A stretch of DNA of 64,000 nucleotides. It comes from an uncultured Duncaniella sp. (GTDB taxonomy: Bacteria; Bacteroidota; Bacteroidia; Bacteroidales; Muribaculaceae). The notes below the pieces were generated by a model. That model was not told the DNA's origin. It worked only from the letters and a program-made list of their open reading frames with translations, and ran no database searches. Shown here piece by piece: positions 25,983 through 34,100 of this stretch; the stretch's first letter is position 1, and each line of letters opens with the position of its first letter. The stretch lies in NCBI GenBank assembly GCA_910578515.1, contig CAJTQR010000001.1:880583-944582 (forward strand), written 5' to 3'. Made by a program: the position numbers and the translations under genes.

Positions 25983-28057
25983 TCATTTGAAGAATTAGTA
26001 GGAGTATGTATTATAGGAGTTTGTTGTTTTTGATTAATATCAAGAGAAATGTTTCTAACGTTAGAAATAACATACTCACTCATGCCTCCCAAGGTTGCAT
26101 CTTTATGATGAGATTGCAGATACTTTAGGAGAAAATAAGTGAATATTCCATGATGCTTTGAAGCATATGGCTGAGACACTTCATCTCCCTGACAAGCACT
26201 AAATGCTATTATATTTCCTTTAACCTCCGGTAATGCTGGTTTTATATTAATACCTCTTATCTCGGTAAGAGTACGTCCTTGTCTATTACTACCACTGAAA
26301 CAGGCATCCATAAACACGATACATTCCTTGACTTTTACTTTGGCGAGTGATTCATAAAAATCGTCTAATGCCAAAGCCGTATTCATATCAAGAGGGTTTC
26401 CGTCTGAAGGTAATATATAACTTTTAGAATTATAGTAATCTGGTATTCCGTGCCCAGCATAATATACAATAGCTCTGTCGTAGTCTCCCACTATTGATTT
26501 CTGTTGCAACCAGCTGATACTTGATTTAATTTGAGACAATGTTCCATCAGTACATTCCATGATATTTGATTGAGGAATGCCAAAACTCTTCTTACAATAA
26601 CTAACAATCCCATTTCCATCATTGTGTGCAAACATAACATTACCAACATTCATATATGAATATTTTTCATTTGAAATTACTAGCACTAATGTTTTGTCGT
26701 CTACCTTTTCAGCCACTGGAATATGTACGTCTACATCTGACTTTGCATGTAGCCTTCCTAATCTTTCCATCTGTAGATAGACTCGCTCATATTTATCATA
26801 AGGGACCAATGGAACTTGTTCGATATCAATAATAGTACATAAATCCCCTCTCTGGACTATAGCATAACCATTTTCATCAAAAGTTGTTGCACCATCATAT
26901 ATAGGAGGAATAACAAATTCTCCTTTTTCATCTATAAATCCACGTTTTTCATTCTGACTAACCAATGCGTATCCATTAAAAAATCCTGATAGAAAGTCAA
27001 ATTTAAACGGAATTTTAATATTTCCTTGCAGGTCTATAAGTCCATATTTTCCGTTCCAATCTTCAGCGACAAAACACTGGTTCTTATTACCGTTAAGACT
27101 TAAATCTTTGTATTTTAAGGGGATAATTTCACGGAAATTCTTATCGATTACACCATATAAATCTTTTCGCTGGTTATCTTCATAAAATACATTACTTACG
27201 ATTGTGAGACCATTATCAAAAAAACAATTAATATGGTTATACTTTGGTTTCAAAACTATTTTTCCCGTATTATCTATTAGTCCCATACGACCTTTATTGT
27301 CACCTGCATCTATATACGGTATTAATCCATTCGAGAAATAAGCCAGAACAGACATATTTGAAGGGATATCAAATACTGTCTGACCTTCAGGGGTTATACA
27401 TATTTGTTTGTTATCCTTTTTTACAATCTTTAAGCCCTCACTAAAATAGGGACAACCAACAACATTCTCGTATACAAAATCTGTTAGGATTTCTCCCCGA
27501 TTATTTACAATTGCATATAATGTTCGGTCTTTAGAATTCGTACTGTGTTTTCCTAAGAATGCATATCCATACCTATGCATGGTTGCCATATCATATACTA
27601 ATGGTATTATTACCTTTCCTGTAATATCTATATATCCCCAACCGTTATCATTTTCTACTGCTGCGAGTCCATCATTAAAGGGAAGAGCCGTTTTATATTT
27701 GCATGGAATAACTTCTATTCCTTTGTAATCAATATAACCATAGCCTCTTTCATTATCATAAACTCTGGATAATCCACATGTAAAAGTGCCTAATCCGGGA
27801 CAATCTTCACCGGCTACTAAATCTTCATATCCCCACTCCCAATGCTTCATTACATAGATTGGGGGGACAATCACATCACCAGAATAATTCTTAAATCCCA
27901 TCTTATCTGGCATACTTTCAGATGAATAAGCTATTAATTCTGGTAGTTCATCATAGTTTATGCCATTTTGTGAGTATGATACAAAAGATATAAAAATTGA
28001 TATCAGAAAAAAACTGGCAAACCCAAAATGTTTAATTGAATTGTTATACTGTTTCAT
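25958..28057 (-). CDS. Secreted WG-repeat protein with C-terminal caspase-like peptidase (C14)
   Basis: 699 residues. A signal peptide (1-30, ending VSYSQ) is followed by about seven WG repeats to residue 430 (examples GWGYIDITGKVIIPLVYD, GKYGLIDLQGNIKIPFKF, KRGFIDEKGEFVIPPIYD). The C-terminal 230 residues are a caspase/metacaspase fold: LVLVISNEKYSY, then His536 in YYAGHG and Cys586 in FMDACFSG, so the dyad is intact. Export of a caspase-like enzyme with a WG propeller-like sensor is unusual. It overlaps the DUF4384 gene upstream (ATGA) and the L,D-transpeptidase gene downstream. Confidence 0.85.
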   Translation of the reverse strand: MKQYNNSIKHFGFASFFLISIFISFVSYSQNGINYDELPELIAYSSESMPDKMGFKNYSGDVIVPPIYVMKHWEWGYEDLVAGEDCPGLGTFTCGLSRVYDNERGYGYIDYKGIEVIPCKYKTALPFNDGLAAVENDNGWGYIDITGKVIIPLVYDMATMHRYGYAFLGKHSTNSKDRTLYAIVNNRGEILTDFVYENVVGCPYFSEGLKIVKKDNKQICITPEGQTVFDIPSNMSVLAYFSNGLIPYIDAGDNKGRMGLIDNTGKIVLKPKYNHINCFFDNGLTIVSNVFYEDNQRKDLYGVIDKNFREIIPLKYKDLSLNGNKNQCFVAEDWNGKYGLIDLQGNIKIPFKFDFLSGFFNGYALVSQNEKRGFIDEKGEFVIPPIYDGATTFDENGYAIVQRGDLCTIIDIEQVPLVPYDKYERVYLQMERLGRLHAKSDVDVHIPVAEKVDDKTLVLVISNEKYSYMNVGNVMFAHNDGNGIVSYCKKSFGIPQSNIMECTDGTLSQIKSSISWLQQKSIVGDYDRAIVYYAGHGIPDYYNSKSYILPSDGNPLDMNTALALDDFYESLAKVKVKECIVFMDACFSGSNRQGRTLTEIRGINIKPALPEVKGNIIAFSACQGDEVSQPYASKHHGIFTYFLLKYLQSHHKDATLGGMSEYVISNVRNISLDINQKQQTPIIHTPTNSSNEWKSWHLY

Positions 28058-28929
28058 TTTGTTATTGTTATTAGATACTCCTGAATACCTACTTTTTTAT
28101 TATGTTTTTTTAATTTTGTCAACCATCTTATAAATTCTTCTTCAGCACAGTACTTTGGATATAGACTTTCATTTCCATCCATATATCCCTTTGAAAAATT
28201 ATTTGGTGAATAAACGACATAAATAGTGTTAAATTCAATATTATCATGACATGAGAGGGTATATTCGTCTGTTAAATCTCTAATGGCAATATTTGCTGTC
28301 CTTTTAGAAAACAATACATATTCTATATCCGCTTCGATATAACATGGACTGCTTGTTTCATCGTGTTTATATGGGTATAAACAGTAGGTTTCATGTTTGA
28401 CATGATCCGACAAAAAAACCGAAATGAAACCAGATTCTGGCGATTTGAAATATAGATATAAGTCGTCCCCATCCTTAAACTCTGTCGATTCGTACTTTAA
28501 AGTCGTGCCATTCCTAAGCGGTTTTGCGATAAATTCAATTTTTTCGGATTCAATCTCTCTTGCCGTTCCCTTTACCGTACAGGTTATTATAAAGAATTTA
28601 TCCTCAAACTTTATATCATAGACTGGTTTTCCTATTGTTTCAATCCATTCCCCCTTAACGTCACTTCCTCCAATGGAAAAAAATTGAGTATCTGATTCGC
28701 CATTTTTATTTGAAATTACCGTTGATGAGCTTTGAGTTACAAGCGTGCCAAATTCATCTGCTATCGCTTGAATTTTAGCTCTTTCAAGAGCTGTCCTCTT
28801 AGCTTCTTCAACTGACATGGTTTCCGGAGCATAGTAGGTATATGACGCATGGACTTTCTTTACGTTCTGTGCCTTAGTGGTGACTAATGACACTAAACAT
28901 AAAATCAGGCAGAGAATGTATGGATTCAT
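28054..28929 (-). CDS. Secreted DUF4384 protein
   Basis: 291 residues from the ATG at 28929, which opens a signal peptide (MNPYILCLILCLVSL, ending TTKAQ); longer in-frame starts lie inside the previous gene. Residues 25-140 resemble an LPP20/FlgT-N-like domain (SVEEAKRTALERAKIQAIADE), and the second half is a DUF4384 domain (FKDGDDLYLYFKSPESGFISVF, CLYPY). DUF4384 is frequently fused to or beside caspase-like peptidases. It begins 7 bp after the preceding gene and its stop overlaps the caspase gene start. Confidence 0.75.
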   Translation of the reverse strand: MNPYILCLILCLVSLVTTKAQNVKKVHASYTYYAPETMSVEEAKRTALERAKIQAIADEFGTLVTQSSSTVISNKNGESDTQFFSIGGSDVKGEWIETIGKPVYDIKFEDKFFIITCTVKGTAREIESEKIEFIAKPLRNGTTLKYESTEFKDGDDLYLYFKSPESGFISVFLSDHVKHETYCLYPYKHDETSSPCYIEADIEYVLFSKRTANIAIRDLTDEYTLSCHDNIEFNTIYVVYSPNNFSKGYMDGNESLYPKYCAEEEFIRWLTKLKKHNKKVGIQEYLITITK

Positions 28930-28936
28930 AGTCGTC

Positions 28937-29614
28937 TTACCACCCAAGAAGTTCGTCAAGCTTATTATGTAGGGAATCTCCACGTTGTTCAAGCTCCTTT
29001 TTGACAGCTCGTTTGGCTGCCGCCTTTGCCATATCTTGACTGTACGCAATACGGATAAGCACTTCTCGATTGTTTCCATTAACAGCACGGTATGTTTCAA
29101 CAACAGGCACAACCCGACCAATGCTTTGTGAAATCAAATTCTTGCTTGCCATTACGCTTCGTGTTATTGACGCAGCATCTCCTTGGTCCATCTGTTCATT
29201 CGCAACAGTATTTTCAATCAGAGCAGTTACTTCAGTTTGGATTTGACCTGCTAGATTCTGCTTTGCGAGTTCCAATGCCTGCATCTTAGCTGCATCATAG
29301 TTGCCACCGGTACTCATAGCTTCAGCCATAATGAACTGAGGAAATCCATCATAATCGTATTGATACTGCATAATATACGATTTATCCAGTTGCTTTTCAA
29401 GAGGAAGTGCGCCGGGAGCAGTCTGCCATCCATCCTTTGATAGCTTTTTTGCCTCCTTGCGAGCAGCTTTACTCGCTTTTCCGTTAAGCTCGTTCTTAGA
29501 TGCTTTGGCTAATTCTTGACGTTCCTTGCGTTGTTCTTTTGTGGATTGCGCGTAAGTCAACCCCGATGCTAAAATCAGCATCAATGTGATTAGTCCGAAA
29601 ATAGTCTTTCTCAT
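28937..29614 (-). CDS. Secreted LPP20-like protein, first gene of the caspase operon
   Basis: 225 residues from the ATG at 29614, which begins a clear signal peptide (MRKTIFGLITLMLILASG, ending TYAQ). A strongly basic helical stretch follows (KEQRKERQELAKASKNEL...), then an LPP20-like alpha/beta domain (KMQALELAKQNLAGQIQTEV, RVVPVVETYRAVNGNNREV) and a final charged helix. The family is periplasmic or surface-associated with poorly known roles. It heads the six-gene operon; 58 nt upstream lies the terminator of the structured RNA. Confidence 0.7.
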   Translation of the reverse strand: MRKTIFGLITLMLILASGLTYAQSTKEQRKERQELAKASKNELNGKASKAARKEAKKLSKDGWQTAPGALPLEKQLDKSYIMQYQYDYDGFPQFIMAEAMSTGGNYDAAKMQALELAKQNLAGQIQTEVTALIENTVANEQMDQGDAASITRSVMASKNLISQSIGRVVPVVETYRAVNGNNREVLIRIAYSQDMAKAAAKRAVKKELEQRGDSLHNKLDELLGW

Positions 29615-29671
29615 AGTGGGACTGCGACGATTGGTTTTGCGTTGGAAGATTCCACAGTCCAACTATTGCAC

Positions 29672-29710
29672 AAAAAAAGCGTAGGAATCTGTATCGGTTA
29701 CCGTCCTACG
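29672..29710 (-). terminator. Intrinsic terminator of the structured RNA
   Basis: On the minus strand CGTAGGA (from 29704-29710) pairs with TCCTACG (from 29680-29686), with a small inner stem CGGT/ACCG, followed by C and seven U (29672-29678). Its first arm shares three bases with the outermost helix of the rod, so the two structures compete at their boundary. Confidence 0.75.
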
Positions 29711-29912
29711 TTCAGAGGCTTCTCGCATTGCCCAATTCCTGTCGGACGGCAACTGCAGAAGCCCTACGCTCGTATATGCAATAATAGCGTCCGGCTATAC
29801 CTTTCCCAAGGCACTCTACCGAATGCATGATACTACATATCCACGGGCATCTACCGTTGCTCGACCCTTGACAGGAATTGAAATTTTGCGAGAATTTCTG
29901 AACGTCAAGAAT
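29672..29912 (-). ncRNA. Rod-shaped structured RNA (6S-like candidate) with intrinsic terminator
   Basis: The minus strand folds into one long interrupted helix. Paired segments, in plus coordinates, are 29898-29905 with 29708-29715 (8 bp), 29887-29894 with 29720-29727 (8 bp), 29870-29879 with 29734-29743 (10 bp), 29856-29860 with 29749-29753, 29845-29848 with 29761-29764, 29836-29840 with 29774-29778, and an apical hairpin (29819-29821/29792-29794 and 29808-29811/29800-29803). All nest without conflict, giving a rod of about 198 nt. A terminator follows. Length and shape recall 6S RNA, but no 6S consensus was checked. A leader controlling the caspase operon is the alternative. Confidence 0.65.
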
Positions 29913-30009
29913 CAGCGCGGATAAACGCTTTCTTATTATATTTCAAAACATCCCGCCTCGCTTTACCCCAGACCGGGGCTTCTGCGATACGGTCTGCACC
30001 TGCAAATTT

Positions 30010-30017
30010 CAAAATTA
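30010..30017 (-). promoter_or_regulatory. Possible -7 box (TAATTTTG) upstream of the structured RNA
   Basis: Exact TAnnTTTG on the minus strand. If used, the transcript would start near 30003 and be about 330 nt. Its 5' part then contains GCAGAAGCCC, complementary over 10 nt to 29755-29764. A start nearer 29912 is equally possible; no exact box is seen there. Confidence 0.35.
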
Positions 30018-30237
30018 TTTTTAAATTATGCAAGAGTTTCTAAACTTTTACTATAAAACTTTTACTCATTGATTTTGTTAGGATAAACTTTGAATTTACC
30101 CAGCCAAACATATCATCGTTTCTTAAAGACTGTGATTTATACTAAATTTTTCACACTACACTTAACGAAGTTATTCCTAATATAAAAAATCAATGTATGA
30201 ACCATCGCTCCATAAGAATAAAGTGTGGTTTTTTTTA
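30018..30237. other. AT-rich gene-free stretch
   Basis: Between the structured RNA and the direct repeat at 30238. Very AT-rich, without a supportable gene or hairpin terminator on either strand. Confidence 0.4.
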
Positions 30238-30276
30238 GATTTTTTTTGACTTTTGGAAGTTTCATGTCACCTTTGC
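30238..30276 (+). repeat. Orphan copy of the mutAB promoter (39-bp direct repeat, copy A)
   Basis: Identical to 34062-34100 except one base: the -7 box reads CACCTTTG here instead of TACCTTTG. Weaker similarity continues downstream for roughly 80 nt. No plus-strand gene follows, so it looks like a defunct duplicate. Confidence 0.8.
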
Positions 30277-30329
30277 CGACCCCTCACCATAATATGAGCC
30301 GTTGACCTTTATCACGGCATCTGATGGAA

Positions 30330-30461
30330 TTAAGACAATCTAAATCTCCTTTCTTTTCCAAAGAATTTGTTGATTTTACCTTTGACCTCATCCATTTGGG
30401 CATAAGTGCAGACACTGCCCAAAGAGAAAAAGGTCAGAAGCAAGAATAAAATCTTTCTCAT
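30330..30461 (-). CDS. 43-residue secreted peptide
   Basis: An ATG at 30461, 9 nt after the stop of the preceding gene, opens a 43-codon frame. The translation begins with a textbook signal peptide (MRKILFLLLTFFSLGSV, cleavage expected after TYAQ). The mature peptide would be about 21 residues, basic and amphipathic (MDEVKGKINKFFGKERRF). It is last in a four-gene minus-strand run. Function unknown; a secreted signal or antimicrobial-like peptide is conceivable but unproven. A truncated remnant of a longer exported protein is the alternative. Confidence 0.55.
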   Translation of the reverse strand: MRKILFLLLTFFSLGSVCTYAQMDEVKGKINKFFGKERRFRLS

Positions 30462-30470
30462 AGGCTCAGA

Positions 30471-30896
30471 CTATTTCTCACCGAGCCTAGACTGAAACTC
30501 ACTGATAAGTGTTTCAAACTCCTTCATGATTCGGTTGGTTTCAAGGAAAGATTCTTCACGGCTACGACCTTGTATCGGAGCCATTTCTAAAGCCATTTTG
30601 ATTTGGAAAGTCAAATCTCCGCCAATATTCGATTCTTTGATAGTAACACGGCAACGAAGAGTCTTTCCTGCCTCCACATAGTTCTTGTATAACCAAGGTG
30701 TCTGTATGAATCCGGATGCGGCGTCCGAGGTCATAATCTCATCAAAATACTTTAGCAATACGCTATGAGCCATTTTCCATGCATTCTCTGAGTTTCGTTT
30801 GCCAGTTGCCGAATCATCGGTATACAGATTCTTATTAACTTTTACAGAGAAAAAGTTGTTTGCGACAGAGGATTCAATCGTCTGTTTCAATAACAT
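30471..30896 (-). CDS. Hypothetical protein
   Basis: About 141 residues from the ATG at 30896, which has a good AAAGAGG ribosome-binding site 3 nt upstream. A longer frame starting with TTG at 30908 is less likely. It has no signal peptide. Helical C-terminal part (RIMKEFETLISEFQSRLGEK) and a beta-like middle (CRVTIKESNIGGDLTFQIKM). I recognise no family. It follows the Ig-like lipoprotein gene by 31 bp and precedes the small secreted peptide. Confidence 0.65.
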   Translation of the reverse strand: MLLKQTIESSVANNFFSVKVNKNLYTDDSATGKRNSENAWKMAHSVLLKYFDEIMTSDAASGFIQTPWLYKNYVEAGKTLRCRVTIKESNIGGDLTFQIKMALEMAPIQGRSREESFLETNRIMKEFETLISEFQSRLGEK

Positions 30897-30927
30897 ATCC
30901 TCTTTCAACTTGATTACATATATATGG

Positions 30928-31752
30928 TTACTCTAATCGGAATTCAGTCATAATCCAAAAATAATCCTTGTCACCGTCAAATCTGACTTCCTTGTAAAGC
31001 CTATATATCCCGGGCTTATTATTGTTGAGCAAAGGGCGCATCGTTACATCGAAGCTATGTGACCCGCCTTTGTTTAAGCCAATACCCATATCATTCCAGA
31101 AGCCTTCGGTGGGCATATCATACCAATTACCATCCTCTCCACGACAAGCGACAACATAGGAGACTCCGAATTGAAGTTGTCTCGAATTGTTATTCCTCAA
31201 TGTGAAGGATACTTTTTCAGAATCAGCAGGAAACGAACTGGCATCAGGGGATAATGAAATACTGTCAACCTCAATATTGGTCCTTGCCTCAATATTAATC
31301 TTTTTAGGTCCCTTAGGTCCGTCAAAATGGAGATATTTGGAATCACAGATATCATTCCGGAATTTCTTTTGCCAATATGGAGTGTTTACATGTACATATA
31401 TATCCACATGATTTTGCGCGACTCCCCATCCCCACACATTCTGACGCAGAGGATTATCAGCTGCGAGTGCCTCGAATTTTTTAGCGATGGTATCACCCAA
31501 TCTGCTCAACTCCTGTTGAGTCGGAGGTTCCGATTCGCAAGCTTCTTCCGATATTACTGATTCAGATAACGGTGCCTCCAATGTGTCAACAGGAGCTGTA
31601 TCAAACGTATCTACTGATTGTGATAATTTCTGTTCGTTCTCATTTGGAGTTGATGTTTCCTTATTTGGACTGCCACACCCTGGCATACCAACCATCCACA
31701 CAAGCATCCCAATATATACAATCAGATGTTTTATTTTTAGAAATGCATTCAT
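30928..31752 (-). CDS. Lipoprotein with C-terminal Ig-like domain
   Basis: 274 residues from the ATG at 31752; it opens a lipoprotein signal peptide ending in GMPGC with Cys26. A Ser/Thr/Glu-rich linker (to about 80) leads to a region with WGWGVAQNHVDIYVHVNTP. The last 110 residues are a beta-sandwich Ig-like domain (VSFTLRNNNSRQLQFGVSY, KPGIYRLYKEVRFD, FWIMTEFRLE) similar to Gram-positive-type Ig-like domains of exported proteins. Probably anchored in the outer membrane. An upstream ATG (31779) is possible. Confidence 0.7.
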   Translation of the reverse strand: MNAFLKIKHLIVYIGMLVWMVGMPGCGSPNKETSTPNENEQKLSQSVDTFDTAPVDTLEAPLSESVISEEACESEPPTQQELSRLGDTIAKKFEALAADNPLRQNVWGWGVAQNHVDIYVHVNTPYWQKKFRNDICDSKYLHFDGPKGPKKINIEARTNIEVDSISLSPDASSFPADSEKVSFTLRNNNSRQLQFGVSYVVACRGEDGNWYDMPTEGFWNDMGIGLNKGGSHSFDVTMRPLLNNNKPGIYRLYKEVRFDGDKDYFWIMTEFRLE

Positions 31753-31863
31753 AAATAGATTAAAATAGTCGGTCGCCATATACTTACATTTTTATCGTGA
31801 AAAATCACCTTCATTTTGTGGATTGAAAACACTCGGCATCCAATCATTTTGATTACATGTCTA

Positions 31864-33537
31864 TCAATCCCTGACTCTCCCTGACTTTGTGTTGTGACCG
31901 TACAACAGCAAAGACACAACGAATAGGAATACACCAAGAATAAATACAGTTAATAAAACTTTATTTTCAATTAAATTTAATTCATTATAAAAATCTATTC
32001 CTTTTTGAGTCTGTACTCCATCCTTTAGGCTTTCAATCCAATAGTCCAATGAATATACTTCCATTGCTTCTTCTCGAACGCGCAATTTGACTAAATTGTC
32101 AGAATCAAAAATGTTAGGATAACCGATACTCATAATATGTTTATCCAGACTTTTATAAAATATAAAACCGGTAAACACATCTTCATATTTCAGGGATGAA
32201 ACCGGGTCCCATGGGAGCACGAAATGGTCAAATCGGTCGTTCCCGAACGGAGAAGACTTAAAATCAAACGCGTAACAGGAATCCGGTATCTGTTCAAACG
32301 CCACATCCCACTTTCCGTCTTGAATAGGAACCATCATTTCTTTTCCCATAAGAATAGCCGGTAAATATGCTTTACATGTGTTTATCAAAACATTTGCAAC
32401 CTTTCCAGGAAAACTTCTGCTCACAAAATATCCACAATTTCCCGGTGTAAGATATGCGTGTCGGTAATTCATAATAATCAGAGACTTATTAATACTGTCT
32501 GATTTTATAGTATTGATAATATTGTCAGCCATTATACTGTCTCTGAAATTGAGCTCTTTCTTTTCAATCCAATTTCTGTCTGTAAAAAGTATCTCGACCT
32601 TTTTATCATGATTGTTATTGAAATAGTACATCTTTTTAAGGAACTCAAACCAATTTGTATTGGGCCATAATAAATGTACGCTTTGGTTCTCAACCATAAA
32701 TGAGCTAAGACAACTGTCAACAGCTGATTCATCAGCATACTTTTTGCCAATAAATGCCTTATAGGCGTCTCTTGACTCTACATTCCCAATCTCAGTAAAT
32801 ACATTGCCGACTTTGTCTACAAATCGCGGGTCCGTCACAAGATTATAAATCATATCATATTGGGTCATCTCACGATGGGCTCGCTCACATAGTATCACAT
32901 GGTCATATTGCTCGAATAGCTTAATGATATAATCATTGATGCCTTGTTTATTATTTTTCAAGAAGTCAGTATAAGCTTTAACAGAATTGGCAGATGGTCT
33001 CGGTCTCGCATACAAAAATGACTCTTCACTTGAATGATTATAAGTAAGCTCGGCATTTAAGGCTCTTGCGAAAAAAGCAACTACAAGCAGAATAAAATAT
33101 GTTGAGACTGCTCTTTTATAGACTAATGGCACGGTTCCCTTTTTAATTATGGAAATCTTGAATAGCTTTTTCCGAAAAATTACTATGATACAACAAATCA
33201 ACGACAACGATAGAGTTAGTATAATTGAGAGATTTCCCCATCCCAATGTCAAAAGAACCACACCCGGAACACTTGTAAGGACTTCTCTAAGAATAATACG
33301 TATAGCATAGCTATGACTGCCACCAAAATCTGAAATGCTGTGATTGGTAATGGTTTGACCTAAAGTTCTTTTCCATACAAGATAACAAACTATATAGTAA
33401 ATTATCCATATAAAAAAGAAGCCGCTGAAAAATGGGAGAAACTCAATATAAGAAATAATGAAAGCGACAATCAAATAGATGAAAAATGAAACTGTCACAT
33501 CTATCAAAAAACCTAATAATCTCATAATCTGTTTCAT
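31864..33537 (-). CDS. RDD membrane protein fused to an erythromycin-esterase/TIKI-like domain
   Basis: 557 residues. Residues 1-160 form an RDD-type membrane domain with about four helices (around 10-30, 37-55, 85-120, 145-162) and KRTLGQTITNHSISD in place. The middle section contains HVILCERAHREM (Glu218, His221, Glu223) and VFTEIGN (Glu249). This spacing matches the active-site strand pattern of the erythromycin esterase, ChaN and TIKI/TraB hydrolase superfamily. A final helix lies at about 525-545. The combination is unfamiliar to me. It leads the second minus-strand cluster, AT-rich like its neighbours. The hydrolase assignment is inference. Confidence 0.6.
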   Translation of the reverse strand: MKQIMRLLGFLIDVTVSFFIYLIVAFIISYIEFLPFFSGFFFIWIIYYIVCYLVWKRTLGQTITNHSISDFGGSHSYAIRIILREVLTSVPGVVLLTLGWGNLSIILTLSLSLICCIIVIFRKKLFKISIIKKGTVPLVYKRAVSTYFILLVVAFFARALNAELTYNHSSEESFLYARPRPSANSVKAYTDFLKNNKQGINDYIIKLFEQYDHVILCERAHREMTQYDMIYNLVTDPRFVDKVGNVFTEIGNVESRDAYKAFIGKKYADESAVDSCLSSFMVENQSVHLLWPNTNWFEFLKKMYYFNNNHDKKVEILFTDRNWIEKKELNFRDSIMADNIINTIKSDSINKSLIIMNYRHAYLTPGNCGYFVSRSFPGKVANVLINTCKAYLPAILMGKEMMVPIQDGKWDVAFEQIPDSCYAFDFKSSPFGNDRFDHFVLPWDPVSSLKYEDVFTGFIFYKSLDKHIMSIGYPNIFDSDNLVKLRVREEAMEVYSLDYWIESLKDGVQTQKGIDFYNELNLIENKVLLTVFILGVFLFVVSLLLYGHNTKSGRVRD

Positions 33538-33556
33538 TTCAATAGCTTTATACGTT

Positions 33557-33780
33557 TTATTTCAAAAGTTTACGGTCAGCATCACCACTTTCCAACACGC
33601 TCATCTGATGGATAGCATCTCCCAAATACCGATAAACTCAAGCTTGTTACGGTTAGGCAGCCAATCCGTGATGAAAAAGTCTCCATCTTTGGCACGCAAC
33701 ATATCGGTGAGACAAATGTAGTCCTCACCGTTGACTTTTACAACATTGACTTCGGTATCTTTTACAGTTATTTTTGCCAT
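33557..33780 (-). pseudogene. KilA-N domain gene remnant
   Basis: The ATG at 33780 starts MAKITVKDTEVNVVKVNGED and YICLTDMLRAKDGDFFITDW, the start of a KilA-N domain as in phage-related Bacteroidetes proteins of about 280 residues. It stops after 59 residues at 33601. Just after that, in another frame, comes MSVLESGDADRKLLK and a stop at 33557, which looks like the C-terminus of the same kind of protein. So a large internal deletion with a frameshift seems to have removed the middle. Phage-derived debris at the edge of the accessory block. Confidence 0.6.
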
Positions 33781-34061
33781 CGGGAGATAAGAGTTTGATT
33801 TCAACCGCAAATATACATCAAAAATCTGACATATCAGCATATTAGCCACCTTTCAGTCAGATTAAATATTATATTGGGGATAATTAAATCTTAATTGGGT
33901 CTATTGGTGTTTGACAACCTCGACAAGATGAATTTAACTTTTGGGGCATTACATATCGACATCGCACTCCTATTAAGATTTTATAGCTTTAATTATAATC
34001 ATTTATGGTCGTCGGGACCCTAATGGCTCCCTGTTTTGGAGAGTAAAATGTTTTCTTTGGC

Positions 34062-34100
34062 GATTTTTTTTGACTTTTGGAAGTTTCATGTTACCTTTGC
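34062..34100 (+). promoter_or_regulatory. Promoter of mutAB (39-bp direct repeat, copy B)
   Basis: TTG at 34070-34072, 19-nt spacer, then TACCTTTG at 34092-34099: an ideal Bacteroidetes promoter, followed by a leader of about 145 nt before mutA. The same 39 bp occurs at 30238-30276 with one mismatch. No cobalamin riboswitch is seen in the leader. Confidence 0.75.
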
